NCBI GenBank assembly: GCA_966211955.1
Contig: CBIHOF010000010.1
Location: 114,264 to 178,263, forward strand
DNA from: Albitalea sp966211955
GTDB taxonomy: Bacteria > Pseudomonadota > Gammaproteobacteria > Burkholderiales > Burkholderiaceae_C
Length of the DNA stretch: 64,000 nucleotides
Direction of reading: 5' to 3'
Shown here: positions 27,127 to 35,927 of the stretch, one piece after another
How the letters are laid out: each line of letters opens with the position of its first letter
Position numbering within the stretch: position 1 is the first letter of the stretch
Translations under genes and position numbers: made by a program
The notes under the pieces: model-generated
The model's database searches: none
The model's input: the letters and a program-made list of their open reading frames with translations, nothing else
What the model was told of the DNA's origin: nothing

Positions 27127-29328
27127 CTAGCGGGCCGAGATGGGCCGGGAAGGGCGCGAGTACTGCGACCAGATGAAGCGCGTGCCGTCGCTGTCGTCCG
27201 GCATGGGACCAGGACTGTCGGCTCGGATATTTCCGGTCTGTGGATCGATGCGCAGGAAGCGGTTGGTGGCCAATGACATCAGCACCAGTTCCCCCGTCGG
27301 CGTCTCAATCCATTGGAAGTTTTGCGCCGAGCCGGACGGGCCGGCCACGAACGTTACGCCTCCATCCTCATCGACCGTGACATAGCGTCGGCCCGATCGC
27401 AGCGCGACGCGGCCCAATTTGCGGTCGACGATCTCGAACCGCGTCGGGACACCCGAAGCTAGGCGCCCACCGCTCGCCGCCAGTCCGGTCGCCGCGTGAA
27501 ACGACGCCAGCGTGATGGATCGGCCATAGGGAATGGGCCGCATCAGGCCGCGGGGTTGCGGCTGATGGATGTCGATGCGGTCGAAATCTGCAGAGCCGCC
27601 CTCGGCGCCGGTCGTGTTGTAGTTGAACAGTGCGTAGCGAACGCCCTGGAAGGTGAAGGTCTGGTAGATGAGCGCGACCTCATCCCCGATGGGCGTGAAG
27701 GTGATGCCGTCGAACGAATAGCTGAAGCGCGCCCGCTCGGTGAGGAAATCGCAGTCGGCTCGAAGCCAGATGCGCGTGCCGGTCATCTTCACCCGCACCC
27801 GCTGGTCCAGGCGCTGGTCGTGAAAGACGACGTTGAGTTCGTCGGCGGATTTTTCGACGCCCAAGGTCGCATAGGGGAGATTGAGCAGGCCCAGTCCCGC
27901 CGTGTCGCCTGGCTTCAGGTTCGATACATCGAGCAATACGCTCGGCGTCGACATCGGCCCGATCGCCCGCTGCGTCAGGGTATTGCGCGCGTCGTAGAAC
28001 GAGGTCGCCGGCAGGGCGTGAAGCCGCAGGAAACCCGGTCGTTCCGACAACGACCACTTGTCGTCGACCGGGACATGGTTCCACTGCCATACCGGCTTCA
28101 GTTGCGGCGCCGAAAAATCATCGCTGCGCTGAAAGGGCACGCGCACCGGCTGCGGCGTGGCGGTCTTGGGCTTCACCCAGGTCCGCGGCGTGCGCGTCAG
28201 ATTGCCCGGCAGTCCGAAATAGGGCCAGCCGTCCTTCCAGGTGATCGGGGACAGGCTGAGCAGGCGACCGACAGAATTGAAATCCATCATCGAAAAGCCC
28301 CACCATTCGCCCTCGGGCGTCTGGACGATGCCCCCCTGGTGCATCGCCAGGCTATGTTTGGCGGCGGGGTCAGGCCCCCAGGTCTCGAACGGCGGCTTGG
28401 GCGTACCCAGGCGCTTGCTTGACGCCATGCCGAAGTCCTCGTGCAAGCTGATCGATCGATGTACCTCGTAGGGCCCCAGCACGTGATCCGAGCGTGCCGC
28501 CGGCATGCGAAAGCCACCTGCATATTCGGCGCTGATGATGTAGTACTTTCCGTCGATCTTGTAGAAGTGCGCGCCCTCGCCCATTCCGGCGTCAGCGGTG
28601 AACAGCTGGCGCTCGGTGCCCGGAACGATGTCGGTCAGGTCGTCCGTCAGTTGGGCCAGATGCATGGTCTGGTGATCCCAGACGACATAGGCACGGCCGC
28701 CGTCAAACAGGACGGACAAGTCGTGGAAGCTGCGCTTCATCGGCGTGCGCGTCCACGGACCCTTCGGATCTGTGGCCGTGAACATCTGGGTCGCCTGACC
28801 ATTGACGTTCGCGAAGATATAGAACTTGCCTGCGTGGTAGCGCAAGGACGGCGCCCAGATGCCCTGGCCATAGATGTTGCCGCCGCCCTCCAGCCGAAAC
28901 GCCGGACCGAGGTCGAGCTTGTCCATCGCATAGGCGACGAATTCCCAGTTGACCAGGTCCTTCGAGCGCAGGATCGGCACGCCCGGCATGGCGTGCATGG
29001 TGGTACCGGTCAGGTAGAACCAGTCGCCGACGCGGATCAGGTCCGGATCTGAAAACTCGTCATAAAACAGAGGGTTGGTGAAGGTGCCGTCGCCGTTGTC
29101 CGGCGTCCATGTCGCGGTCGACAAGCCCTTGGGCGCGCTCGCCGCGGGAACCTCCTGATTCATCGGAGATGCCGGCGCCGCGCATGGAACCAGCGTCAAG
29201 GCGACGCACAACATCAGCCCGGGTAGGGCAATGCGCAGGGCTCGCAGGCCGAAGAAGTCGCGTGGTCTCACGTCAGGGCTTGCCGATGCGGCGGCCGCGG
29301 AGGTACGCAGGAGGCGCGCGGGTGTCAT
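27127..29328 (-). CDS. Glycoside hydrolase family 43 (beta-xylosidase/arabinofuranosidase-like)
   Basis: Secreted enzyme of 733 residues that probably removes xylose or arabinose units from hemicellulose. The signal region (about 1-55) is long, with a hydrophobic core ALPGLMLCVALTLVPCAAPA. The five-bladed GH43 propeller opens NPLFYDEFSDPDLIRVG with the general-base Asp and has the acid Glu in GMGEGAHFYKIDG. A beta-sandwich (about 390-590, DDFSAPQLKPVWQWNHVP) follows, as in xylosidase-type GH43, and then a C-terminal beta-trefoil-like domain (about 600-725). The ATG at 29326-29328 was chosen because the alpha-galactosidase stop lies 16 bases upstream. Last gene of the hemicellulose cluster. 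Confidence 0.88.
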   Translation of the reverse strand: MTPARLLRTSAAAASASPDVRPRDFFGLRALRIALPGLMLCVALTLVPCAAPASPMNQEVPAASAPKGLSTATWTPDNGDGTFTNPLFYDEFSDPDLIRVGDWFYLTGTTMHAMPGVPILRSKDLVNWEFVAYAMDKLDLGPAFRLEGGGNIYGQGIWAPSLRYHAGKFYIFANVNGQATQMFTATDPKGPWTRTPMKRSFHDLSVLFDGGRAYVVWDHQTMHLAQLTDDLTDIVPGTERQLFTADAGMGEGAHFYKIDGKYYIISAEYAGGFRMPAARSDHVLGPYEVHRSISLHEDFGMASSKRLGTPKPPFETWGPDPAAKHSLAMHQGGIVQTPEGEWWGFSMMDFNSVGRLLSLSPITWKDGWPYFGLPGNLTRTPRTWVKPKTATPQPVRVPFQRSDDFSAPQLKPVWQWNHVPVDDKWSLSERPGFLRLHALPATSFYDARNTLTQRAIGPMSTPSVLLDVSNLKPGDTAGLGLLNLPYATLGVEKSADELNVVFHDQRLDQRVRVKMTGTRIWLRADCDFLTERARFSYSFDGITFTPIGDEVALIYQTFTFQGVRYALFNYNTTGAEGGSADFDRIDIHQPQPRGLMRPIPYGRSITLASFHAATGLAASGGRLASGVPTRFEIVDRKLGRVALRSGRRYVTVDEDGGVTFVAGPSGSAQNFQWIETPTGELVLMSLATNRFLRIDPQTGNIRADSPGPMPDDSDGTRFIWSQYSRPSRPISAR

Positions 29329-29344
29329 CGGAATCTTCTTGGAT

Positions 29345-30748
29345 TCAAGCGCAGCGCACGAGCCGTGCGCCATGCGCGGGGAGGGTGAGCGTGCGGGTGC
29401 CGGCGGGCAGGTCAGCGCGCGCCCAGCAATCGCGACGCGCGTCGGGCAGCCAGGCGGGCAGCGACGCATGCCACGGCGCTTCGCCGGTGTTCAGCCACGC
29501 CGCCCAGATGCCCTGCGGGCCGTTGCAGACGAAGCGGTGGCCCTGCGCCGTGCTGTGCCATTCCCGCGTGCCCGGCACGCGCAGCAATGCCAGCACCTCG
29601 GGGTTGGTCACCAGGCTCCACGTCCAGTCGTCGAGCCGGCGCAGGTCGTTGCCGAGGATCAGCGGGCTTTGCGCGCAGGTCCAGGCGGTGAGCATCAGCA
29701 CCTGCTCGTCGCGCGTGAAGCGGGTGTCGCGCTCGCCGTGGCCGTCGCCGTCGAAGTTGCGCAGGCCGATCTTGCCCACCGGCAGCATGTCGGCATCGGG
29801 CCAGGCGCCGGCTCGCGCGTGTGGCGCCCACTTCACCAGGTTCACGAGGTTGTCGCGCAGCTGCGGCCAGGTGTCCCAGAAGTCGTTGCACACGCGCCAT
29901 TGGTTCGCGTGCGCCTGCAGGTGCGCGGCGTGCTCCAGCTGCGATGGGCCGGGCGACAGGCTCAGCACCATGGGCCGGCCGGTCGCGTCGATGGCGCGGC
30001 GGATCAGCTCGACTTCGCGCGCGTGGTAGTTGGGCGCGGCGATGTCGTCCACCTTGACGAAGTCGACGCCCCATTCCGCCAGCTGTGCGAACCAGGCGCG
30101 GTACCAGTCGAAGGCGCCGGGGTGGTCGGGGTTCACGCCGCACATGTCGTGGTTCCACGCGCAGGTCGAGCCCGGGTTGGCGACTTCGTGGCAGCGCCAC
30201 GTGCTGCCGGCGATGGGCAGCTCCAGCCCCACGGCCTGGCGCGGGATGCCGCGCATGAGGTGCACGCCGAAGCGCAAGCCCAGCCGGTGCACCTGCGCCG
30301 CCAGCGGCGCGAACCCGCGGCCGCCGGCGGCGCTCGGGAAGCGGTTGGGCGCCGGCTGCGGGCGGCCATGGGCGTCGAGCACCAGCGGCGCGAAGGGCCG
30401 ATACCACCCCGACCTGGCGCCGGCCTCGTACCACTGGATATCGACGGTGGCCAGGTCGTAGCCGAAGGGCAGCAGGCGCTCCGCGAGGATGCGCGCGTTG
30501 TCCAGGTATTCGGCTTCGGTGACGCTGGCGCCGAAGGCGTCCCAGCTGTTCCAGCCCATGGTGGGCGCGGGTGCCCAGGCATGGAAGGGCAGCCCCGGGT
30601 CCGCTTCGCGAGAGGCCGATGCAGTTGCGGATGCAGTGACGGTGGCGCCGGTGGCAGGCATGCCGGCCGCGGCAGCCAGGCTGCTCCCGACCACGGCGCG
30701 CACGAAGCCGCGCCGGCCGGGGTGTTCAGGGATGTTCGTAGTGGTCAT
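29345..30748 (-). CDS. Alpha-galactosidase, glycoside hydrolase family 27
   Basis: Exported enzyme of 467 residues that removes terminal alpha-galactose (or beta-arabinopyranose) from plant glycans. The N-terminus has a Tat-type pair, GRRGFVRAVVGSS. The (beta/alpha)8 barrel starts at PTMGWNSWDAFG (62-73); the nucleophile is Asp234 in VKVDDI, and the acid/base is probably Asp289 in RVCNDFWD. A beta-sandwich closes the C-terminus. It is tightly followed by the GH43 gene. About 20 bases upstream lies a decayed segment containing a second GH27 C-terminus, so a paralogue was once adjacent. Confidence 0.9.
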   Translation of the reverse strand: MTTTNIPEHPGRRGFVRAVVGSSLAAAAGMPATGATVTASATASASREADPGLPFHAWAPAPTMGWNSWDAFGASVTEAEYLDNARILAERLLPFGYDLATVDIQWYEAGARSGWYRPFAPLVLDAHGRPQPAPNRFPSAAGGRGFAPLAAQVHRLGLRFGVHLMRGIPRQAVGLELPIAGSTWRCHEVANPGSTCAWNHDMCGVNPDHPGAFDWYRAWFAQLAEWGVDFVKVDDIAAPNYHAREVELIRRAIDATGRPMVLSLSPGPSQLEHAAHLQAHANQWRVCNDFWDTWPQLRDNLVNLVKWAPHARAGAWPDADMLPVGKIGLRNFDGDGHGERDTRFTRDEQVLMLTAWTCAQSPLILGNDLRRLDDWTWSLVTNPEVLALLRVPGTREWHSTAQGHRFVCNGPQGIWAAWLNTGEAPWHASLPAWLPDARRDCWARADLPAGTRTLTLPAHGARLVRCA

Positions 30749-30767
30749 GCGAGTTTGCCTTTCCGAA

Positions 30768-31494
30768 TCACAGCACCGGCGTGATGCGCATCATCACCAC
30801 GCCATGCGGTGCCACTGTGCCGCCCCAGCTGCCGCGCACCTGCTTCGAGACCTTCTTGGTCCACAGGTCCTTCACGTCGGCCCTCATGCCAGTGGGAAGG
30901 TTGAGCTGATCCCAGCCCACCTTCATCTCGGCCGGCGCCGCGCCGTTGGTGAGGATGCGGCGGGTGTCCGCGTCCATCTTCGACAGGTCGTTGCCGGCGA
31001 AGCCGTCAGGTTCAGGCCGCTGTCGATCTGGTCGCCATTCCAGACGCGCTCCATCTGCCAGCGCCCCTTGTCGTCGAACCGACCTTCCTCGGCGTGCAGC
31101 ATGAAGCCGCTTGCTCCCGGCCCGCCTTCCATGCGCACGCGGGTGCGTCGGCCGACGCGTAACGGGCATGGGCTGAGCAGAAGTTCGGCTTGCCGTCGGC
31201 ATCGGCGTACTGGTTCCAGCTGACAGGGATACGCACAGTCTTGAAGCCGGCCGCCTTCACCGCGTTGAGCAGTTGCTGGTTGATCAGGGGGTTGCCCCAG
31301 TGGGTCTCGTTGGTTGAGGCGTCCAGCGAGTTGCCGATGTTCCAGGCGGGCGACATCTGCTGCGACAGCTGGATGCTCGTCAGGTCGCGCATGCCGCTGC
31401 TGTTCGTGGGGGCGGGTGGTGACGGGACCGGTGGGCTGGCCGAGGCGAGGGCTGAAGCTGGGAGTTTTGCTTGCATGGTGTTGGTGAGAAGCAT
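30768..31494 (-). pseudogene. Mosaic remnant of GH5, GH35/DUF5597 and GH27 genes
   Basis: Three gene pieces in different frames are packed into 727 bases. Reading down the minus strand: a GH5 cellulase head with signal peptide and MSPAWNIGNSLDA, FKTVRIPVSWNQYAD (31494 to about 31190). Next comes a DUF5597 tail of a GH35-type beta-galactosidase, EEGRFDDKGRWQMERVWNGD (about 31140-31006). Last comes a GH27 tail, FAGNDLSKMDADTRRILTN joined directly to GAAPAEMKVGWDQLNLP and ending TVAPHGVVMMRITPVL (about 31005-30768). The catalytic cores are gone and each junction shifts frame or removes residues, so no active enzyme is expected. Intact relatives surround it. Confidence 0.75.
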
Positions 31495-31498
31495 GGGC

Positions 31499-32998
31499 CT
31501 ACATCCCGACGACGACGACGGACTTGGGCGGCAGCTCGAGCACGAGGCCCTGCGGGCCGGGCTTCGCCGAGAAGGGCGCGGGCACGACGGCCTGCGGCTG
31601 CTGGAAGGTGTTGTGGGCGTCCATCGTGGCGCCGGTCAGCACCTGGCCGGTCACGGCGGAGGTGAGATTGGTTGCCACGCGCGCCGGGCGCTGCGGATGC
31701 AGGTTGACCAGCGCCAGCACCAGCCGGCCGTCGGCGGTGCGGGCTGCACTGACCTGCACCGTCGGCAGCTCGACGTCGCCAGTGCTGAACGCAGGCGCCT
31801 GCAGCGTGGCCTTGAGTGGTGTCGCGCCCTTGAACGGGCGGTAAAGATCGAAGGCGTGGTAGGTCGGCGTCAGCACCATGCGTGGGCCGTCGGTCAGCGC
31901 CAACGCCTGCAGCACATTGACCATCTGCGCGATGTTGGCCATCTTCACGCGGTCGGTGTGGGCGTGGAAGACATTGAACGAGACCGCGGCGACGAGGGCA
32001 TCGCGCAGCGAGTTCTGCTGCCACAGCGAGCTGGCGCCGGCCGGCGTGTCGTACCAGGTGCCCCACTCGTCGACATAGAGCGCCACCCGCTTGGCCGGGT
32101 CGTGCCGGTCCATGATGGCCGAGAGAGTGTTGATGCGCTGCTCGATGCCCAGGGCGGCCTTCAGCGTGCGTGCCCAGGCGCCGGCGTCGAAGCCGGTGGC
32201 CTCGCCGTGCTTCGTCCAGTTGTCGGGGACGGAGTAGTAGTGCAGCGTCAGCGCGTCCATGTGCTTGACGGAGCGCTTCATCAGCACCTCGACGCGGTTG
32301 TCATCGCCCTCGCCATCGCCGGAGGCCACGCGCGTGGCCGACCACAGGAAGGTGGCGTACTGGTTGTGCATGTCGGCCTGGTGCTCGGGGCTCATGTTGC
32401 CGCCGCAGCCGAAGCTCTCGTTGCCGACGCCGAAGTACTTGACCCTCCAGGGCTTGTCGCGGCCGTTGCGGCGGCGCTCCTGGGCCAGCGCGGAGGCGTC
32501 GTCGGCCGTCATGTAGTCCAGCCACTGGGCCGCGGCCCTTGGCGGCATCGAACCCATGTTGCCGGAGATGTAGACCTCGCTGCCCAGCTGCTCGGCGAAG
32601 TCCATGAACTCATGGGTGCCGACGCGGTTGCTCTCCAGGCCGCCCCACCAGCGATTGCGCCGGGCAGGGCGCTGGGCGGGGTCGCCGATGCCGTCGCGCC
32701 AGTCGTAGTCGTCGGCGAAGCAGCCGCCCGGCCAGCGCATCACGGGCACGCCGACGCGCTTGAGCGCCTGCAGCACGTCATTGCGCCATCCGCGCGTGTT
32801 GGGGATGTTCGACTCCGGGCCGACCCACAGGCCGCCGTAGACGCCCGTGCCGGCGTGCTCGACGAAGTGGCCGTAGACGGTGGGCTCGATGCGCGGCCCC
32901 GCAGCGTCCTGCGTCACGGTGAGACGGGCTTCGAAGGGTTGAGCCCCCGCTGCGGTGGCAGCAGCGGCCAGGACCAGTACAGCGGCGAAAGATTTCAT
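31499..32998 (-). CDS. Alpha-L-arabinofuranosidase, glycoside hydrolase family 51
   Basis: Exported enzyme of 499 residues releasing arabinofuranose side chains from arabinoxylan or arabinan. The signal peptide is about residues 1-19 (ending AAGAQ). The barrel shows IEPTVYGHFVEHAG, VMRWPGGCFADDYDW, the acid/base Glu194 in FGVGNES and the nucleophile Glu311 in LYVDEWGTWYD. A beta-sandwich closes the C-terminus. Most GH51 enzymes are cytoplasmic; the clear signal peptide here suggests periplasmic or secreted action. It lies between a GH43 gene and the mosaic remnant. Confidence 0.92.
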   Translation of the reverse strand: MKSFAAVLVLAAAATAAGAQPFEARLTVTQDAAGPRIEPTVYGHFVEHAGTGVYGGLWVGPESNIPNTRGWRNDVLQALKRVGVPVMRWPGGCFADDYDWRDGIGDPAQRPARRNRWWGGLESNRVGTHEFMDFAEQLGSEVYISGNMGSMPPRAAAQWLDYMTADDASALAQERRRNGRDKPWRVKYFGVGNESFGCGGNMSPEHQADMHNQYATFLWSATRVASGDGEGDDNRVEVLMKRSVKHMDALTLHYYSVPDNWTKHGEATGFDAGAWARTLKAALGIEQRINTLSAIMDRHDPAKRVALYVDEWGTWYDTPAGASSLWQQNSLRDALVAAVSFNVFHAHTDRVKMANIAQMVNVLQALALTDGPRMVLTPTYHAFDLYRPFKGATPLKATLQAPAFSTGDVELPTVQVSAARTADGRLVLALVNLHPQRPARVATNLTSAVTGQVLTGATMDAHNTFQQPQAVVPAPFSAKPGPQGLVLELPPKSVVVVGM

Positions 32999-33099
32999 TT
33001 CAGGTGTCGGAGGAGGTTGAAGGTGTCGCCGAGCGCCAGGTCCGCAGGGTCGGCAGGAAGTGGGGCAGCCGCACGTCGCCGGGGCCGTGGCGAAAAGCG

Positions 33100-34707
33100 C
33101 TAGCGCGCGTAGAGCGCGAACGCGAAGTCCGCGGGGCGGCCCTCCCGGTCCTTCAGCGGCCGGTCGTCGAGGCTGGCCTCGCCATCGGCATAGACGTCAC
33201 TGCGGCTGGCGCGCAGATTGATCGTCAGCGCGTCCTTCTGGCCCTGCAGCGCCAGCGCGTAGCGGCGACCGGCCTGCAGCACGACGGGCGGATGGGCGCT
33301 GAAGTCGAAGCTCAGCAGGCCGGCCCCTTGCGGCCGGTAGGCGATGGCCAGGCCCTGGCCGGCGCCGAGCAATTCGGTGCCCGCCTCCACGTCGCGCAGC
33401 GACAGCCGCAGCGGGTGCGTCGCGTCCGTGCCGTGGCCGTCGCCGGCGTAGAGGCTGAGCCGGCCCAGTGAGATGTCGGCGCGCGGCACGAAGGTCTGCA
33501 CCAGGCGGCTGGCGCCGCCGTCGCGGTTGAAGCCCACGGGTTCAGGGGCCTCGTCGAAAGGTCGGGCGACCGAGGCCAGCGCCGGGCGGCCCGGCCAGGT
33601 TTCGGGATAGCCCTGGGCGAACTGCTGGACGGCCACGCGGGGGTCGGAGCGGCCCGGGTCTGCCGGCGCGGGCACCTTGCCGGCGGGAGGGCGGGGCGGC
33701 GTGCTGATGCCCGCCTCGGTCTGCGTGACGGGCCACATGCGGCCGTCGGCGTCGTAGTAGAGGTACTCCATCGTGACGGAGCGGCGGTTGCCGTTGCCGG
33801 CCTGACCGTCGGGCAGGGTCAGCTCGCCGTTGTGATAGGCCAGGTAGGACTGGCCCTTGAAGTCGTCGATGATCCCCGCGTGGATGGTGAAGCTATTGCG
33901 CGTCGGGCCGGTCAGCACCCCCTGGTAGGTCCAGGGCCCGCGCGGGCTGGGCGCGGTGGCATAGGACAGGTGCTCCCAGACGTTCTGGTGCGCCATCGAG
34001 GCGTACGTCATGTAGTACATCCCCTTGCGCTTGGACAGCCATGGCCCCTCGGTGTAGTTGGGCAGGGCAATCTTCTCGATGGGGCCGTCCAGCTCGGTCA
34101 TGTTGGCTTTCAGCCGGGCCAGGTAGAGCACCGGGTTGCCCCACGCCAGCCAGGCGGTGCCGTCGTCGTCGATGAAGACGGTAGGGTCGATGTCGTTCCA
34201 GTTGTAGGGGCCGGGCGTCGTGGCATCGGTGACCAGCGCCGAGCCGCGCGCATCCTTGAACGGGCCCAGCGGGTTGTCGGCCACCGCCACGCCGATGGCC
34301 TTGCCTGGGTGGGTGTCGTCGTGCTGCACGGTGGCGTAGAAGTAGAAGCGGCCATTACGCTGCACCACCTGCGCGGCCCAGGCGTCGCCCACCGCCCACT
34401 TGAAGTCGGTGGGCTTCATGAAGGCGCCGTGGGCGGTCCAGTGGCGCAGGTCCTTGGACGAATAGCACAGCCACTCCCTCATGAGGAAGAAGTCGTCGCC
34501 CTTCGCTTCGTCACGGCCGACGTAGAGGTAGACCGTGTCGCCCACGACCAACGGCGCGGGGTCCGCGGTGAAGCGGTCGCGCAGCACCGGATTGGCGCCG
34601 GGCGCGGGTTCGGCCGCCGGCGCGGCCGCGCTGCCCGCCACAAAGCTCGCCGCGAGGATCGAGAGGACGACGTGTCGTTTGGCTGTTGCGGCAGATCGGG
34701 CGATCAT
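33100..34707 (-). CDS. Glycoside hydrolase family 43 with C-terminal carbohydrate-binding-like domain
   Basis: Exported enzyme of 535 residues, probably arabinofuranosidase or xylosidase. The signal peptide is about residues 1-32. The propeller shows the general base in FTADPAPLVVGDTVYLY, the pKa modulator in NDIDPTVFIDDDGTAWLAWG, and the acid in PNYTEGPWLSKRKGMYYM. After a Pro-rich linker (about 345-375) a beta-sandwich domain follows (about 395-535). The ATG at 34705-34707 overlaps the GH62 stop as ATGA, so the two are translated together and likely act on the same arabinoxylan. Confidence 0.9.
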   Translation of the reverse strand: MIARSAATAKRHVVLSILAASFVAGSAAAPAAEPAPGANPVLRDRFTADPAPLVVGDTVYLYVGRDEAKGDDFFLMREWLCYSSKDLRHWTAHGAFMKPTDFKWAVGDAWAAQVVQRNGRFYFYATVQHDDTHPGKAIGVAVADNPLGPFKDARGSALVTDATTPGPYNWNDIDPTVFIDDDGTAWLAWGNPVLYLARLKANMTELDGPIEKIALPNYTEGPWLSKRKGMYYMTYASMAHQNVWEHLSYATAPSPRGPWTYQGVLTGPTRNSFTIHAGIIDDFKGQSYLAYHNGELTLPDGQAGNGNRRSVTMEYLYYDADGRMWPVTQTEAGISTPPRPPAGKVPAPADPGRSDPRVAVQQFAQGYPETWPGRPALASVARPFDEAPEPVGFNRDGGASRLVQTFVPRADISLGRLSLYAGDGHGTDATHPLRLSLRDVEAGTELLGAGQGLAIAYRPQGAGLLSFDFSAHPPVVLQAGRRYALALQGQKDALTINLRASRSDVYADGEASLDDRPLKDREGRPADFAFALYAR

Positions 34708-35792
34708 TTCTTGCACAACTCGCTGATCGCGTTGGGGGCGGTGGCGGTGATCAGGCCCAGCCGATAGGGCAGCTCGATGTATTCGTACTTCTTGTCTTTT
34801 TCAAGATCCAGGCCCTGGTAGAGGAATCTCAGCGGCTGGCAGGGGTCGATGCTCAGCGTCTGGTCGACGCCGTCACGGATCAGTTCCCCATGGGATACGC
34901 CTTCGGACCAGATGCGGCCGTTGAACTTGACGTTTTCTGCGCCGGCGAACATGTTCATCCTGGCGCCGGGAATGGGCTGCCACGTACCGTCCAGGCGATC
35001 GGCTGTCCAGGCCCGGAAATACCGGCCCTTCGCCCCCATCGCCTCGATCAGCGTCAGGTACTGGTTGGTACCTGTCATCTTGTAGGTATTGCTCGCCTCG
35101 AACAGGTCCTCGGTCTTTTCCGTCATCACGACGACGGGCTCGGACAAGCCATGAGGGAAGCGCTCGATCGTGGTTTCACCACGGTAGAAGCTGCCGTGGT
35201 CGTCGGTGAAGAAGAGATAGCACTTCTTGTCGTCGCAGATATTCCAGAAGTCCAGCCAGGCCGCATTGCCCTTGGCGTCTTTGACGCTTTGCGGGATGGT
35301 CGGGTAGGAGGGCTGCGGCGGCGTCCATGACCGGGGGTCGGCCAGGTTCCTGGTCGTGGAATACAACGGGTCGCCGCCCTGGTAGATCAGATACCAGAGT
35401 TTTTGCGGCGCGAAATAGTAGACCTGCGGGGCTGCGCGGTAGCCCGGCCCGATGGGGGACTGGTCGAGCATGAAGATGGGCGCATTCGGCGCTTCGTCCC
35501 AATTCGCAAAGCTCGCATAGGCAATGCCCCAGCCCGTCGACCCCGCCGTGGTCATGAACACGTGGTATCGGTTGTCGTGGTAGACGATGGTTGGGTCTTT
35601 GACGCCATGGATTTGCTTGGCATCGACGGGAGGCTTGAGCAGGGGCTCGCTGGATTTCCATTCGAAAGCGGTGGCATGGGCCGGTGTACCGCCGCTGCCT
35701 GCGCCGATGACAGCCCCTCCGCTGCCGCAACCTGTCACGAGGCTCGCGGCAAGCATGGAAAGGACAACGAATCGTTTACTGCACTTGTTCAT
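34704..35792 (-). CDS. Alpha-L-arabinofuranosidase, glycoside hydrolase family 62
   Basis: Lipoprotein enzyme of 362 residues that removes arabinose from xylan. The lipobox is SLVTGC (Cys22), with a Gly-rich linker to about residue 38. The general base Asp66 lies in GVKDPTIVYHDN, the likely acid Glu in DLFEASNTYK, and the family-specific C-terminal stretch is VSHGELIRDGVDQTLS followed by IDPCQPLRFLYQG. GH62 is mostly known from fungi and actinobacteria, so its presence in this setting is less common. It is the first enzyme gene downstream of the LacI regulator, 135 bases away. Confidence 0.9.
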   Translation of the reverse strand: MNKCSKRFVVLSMLAASLVTGCGSGGAVIGAGSGGTPAHATAFEWKSSEPLLKPPVDAKQIHGVKDPTIVYHDNRYHVFMTTAGSTGWGIAYASFANWDEAPNAPIFMLDQSPIGPGYRAAPQVYYFAPQKLWYLIYQGGDPLYSTTRNLADPRSWTPPQPSYPTIPQSVKDAKGNAAWLDFWNICDDKKCYLFFTDDHGSFYRGETTIERFPHGLSEPVVVMTEKTEDLFEASNTYKMTGTNQYLTLIEAMGAKGRYFRAWTADRLDGTWQPIPGARMNMFAGAENVKFNGRIWSEGVSHGELIRDGVDQTLSIDPCQPLRFLYQGLDLEKDKKYEYIELPYRLGLITATAPNAISELCKK

Positions 35793-35927
35793 GAGGGGCG
35801 TCGGCAGGTGATGTTGCGCTTTATCAATGCCGCCATAATAGTTCGATCATCGAAAGAACTTGGCATGGAAAATACCTACTCCTGCGTCGTCCGTGATGTA
35901 CGGGGCACGACGACCTGCGCGCACCTG

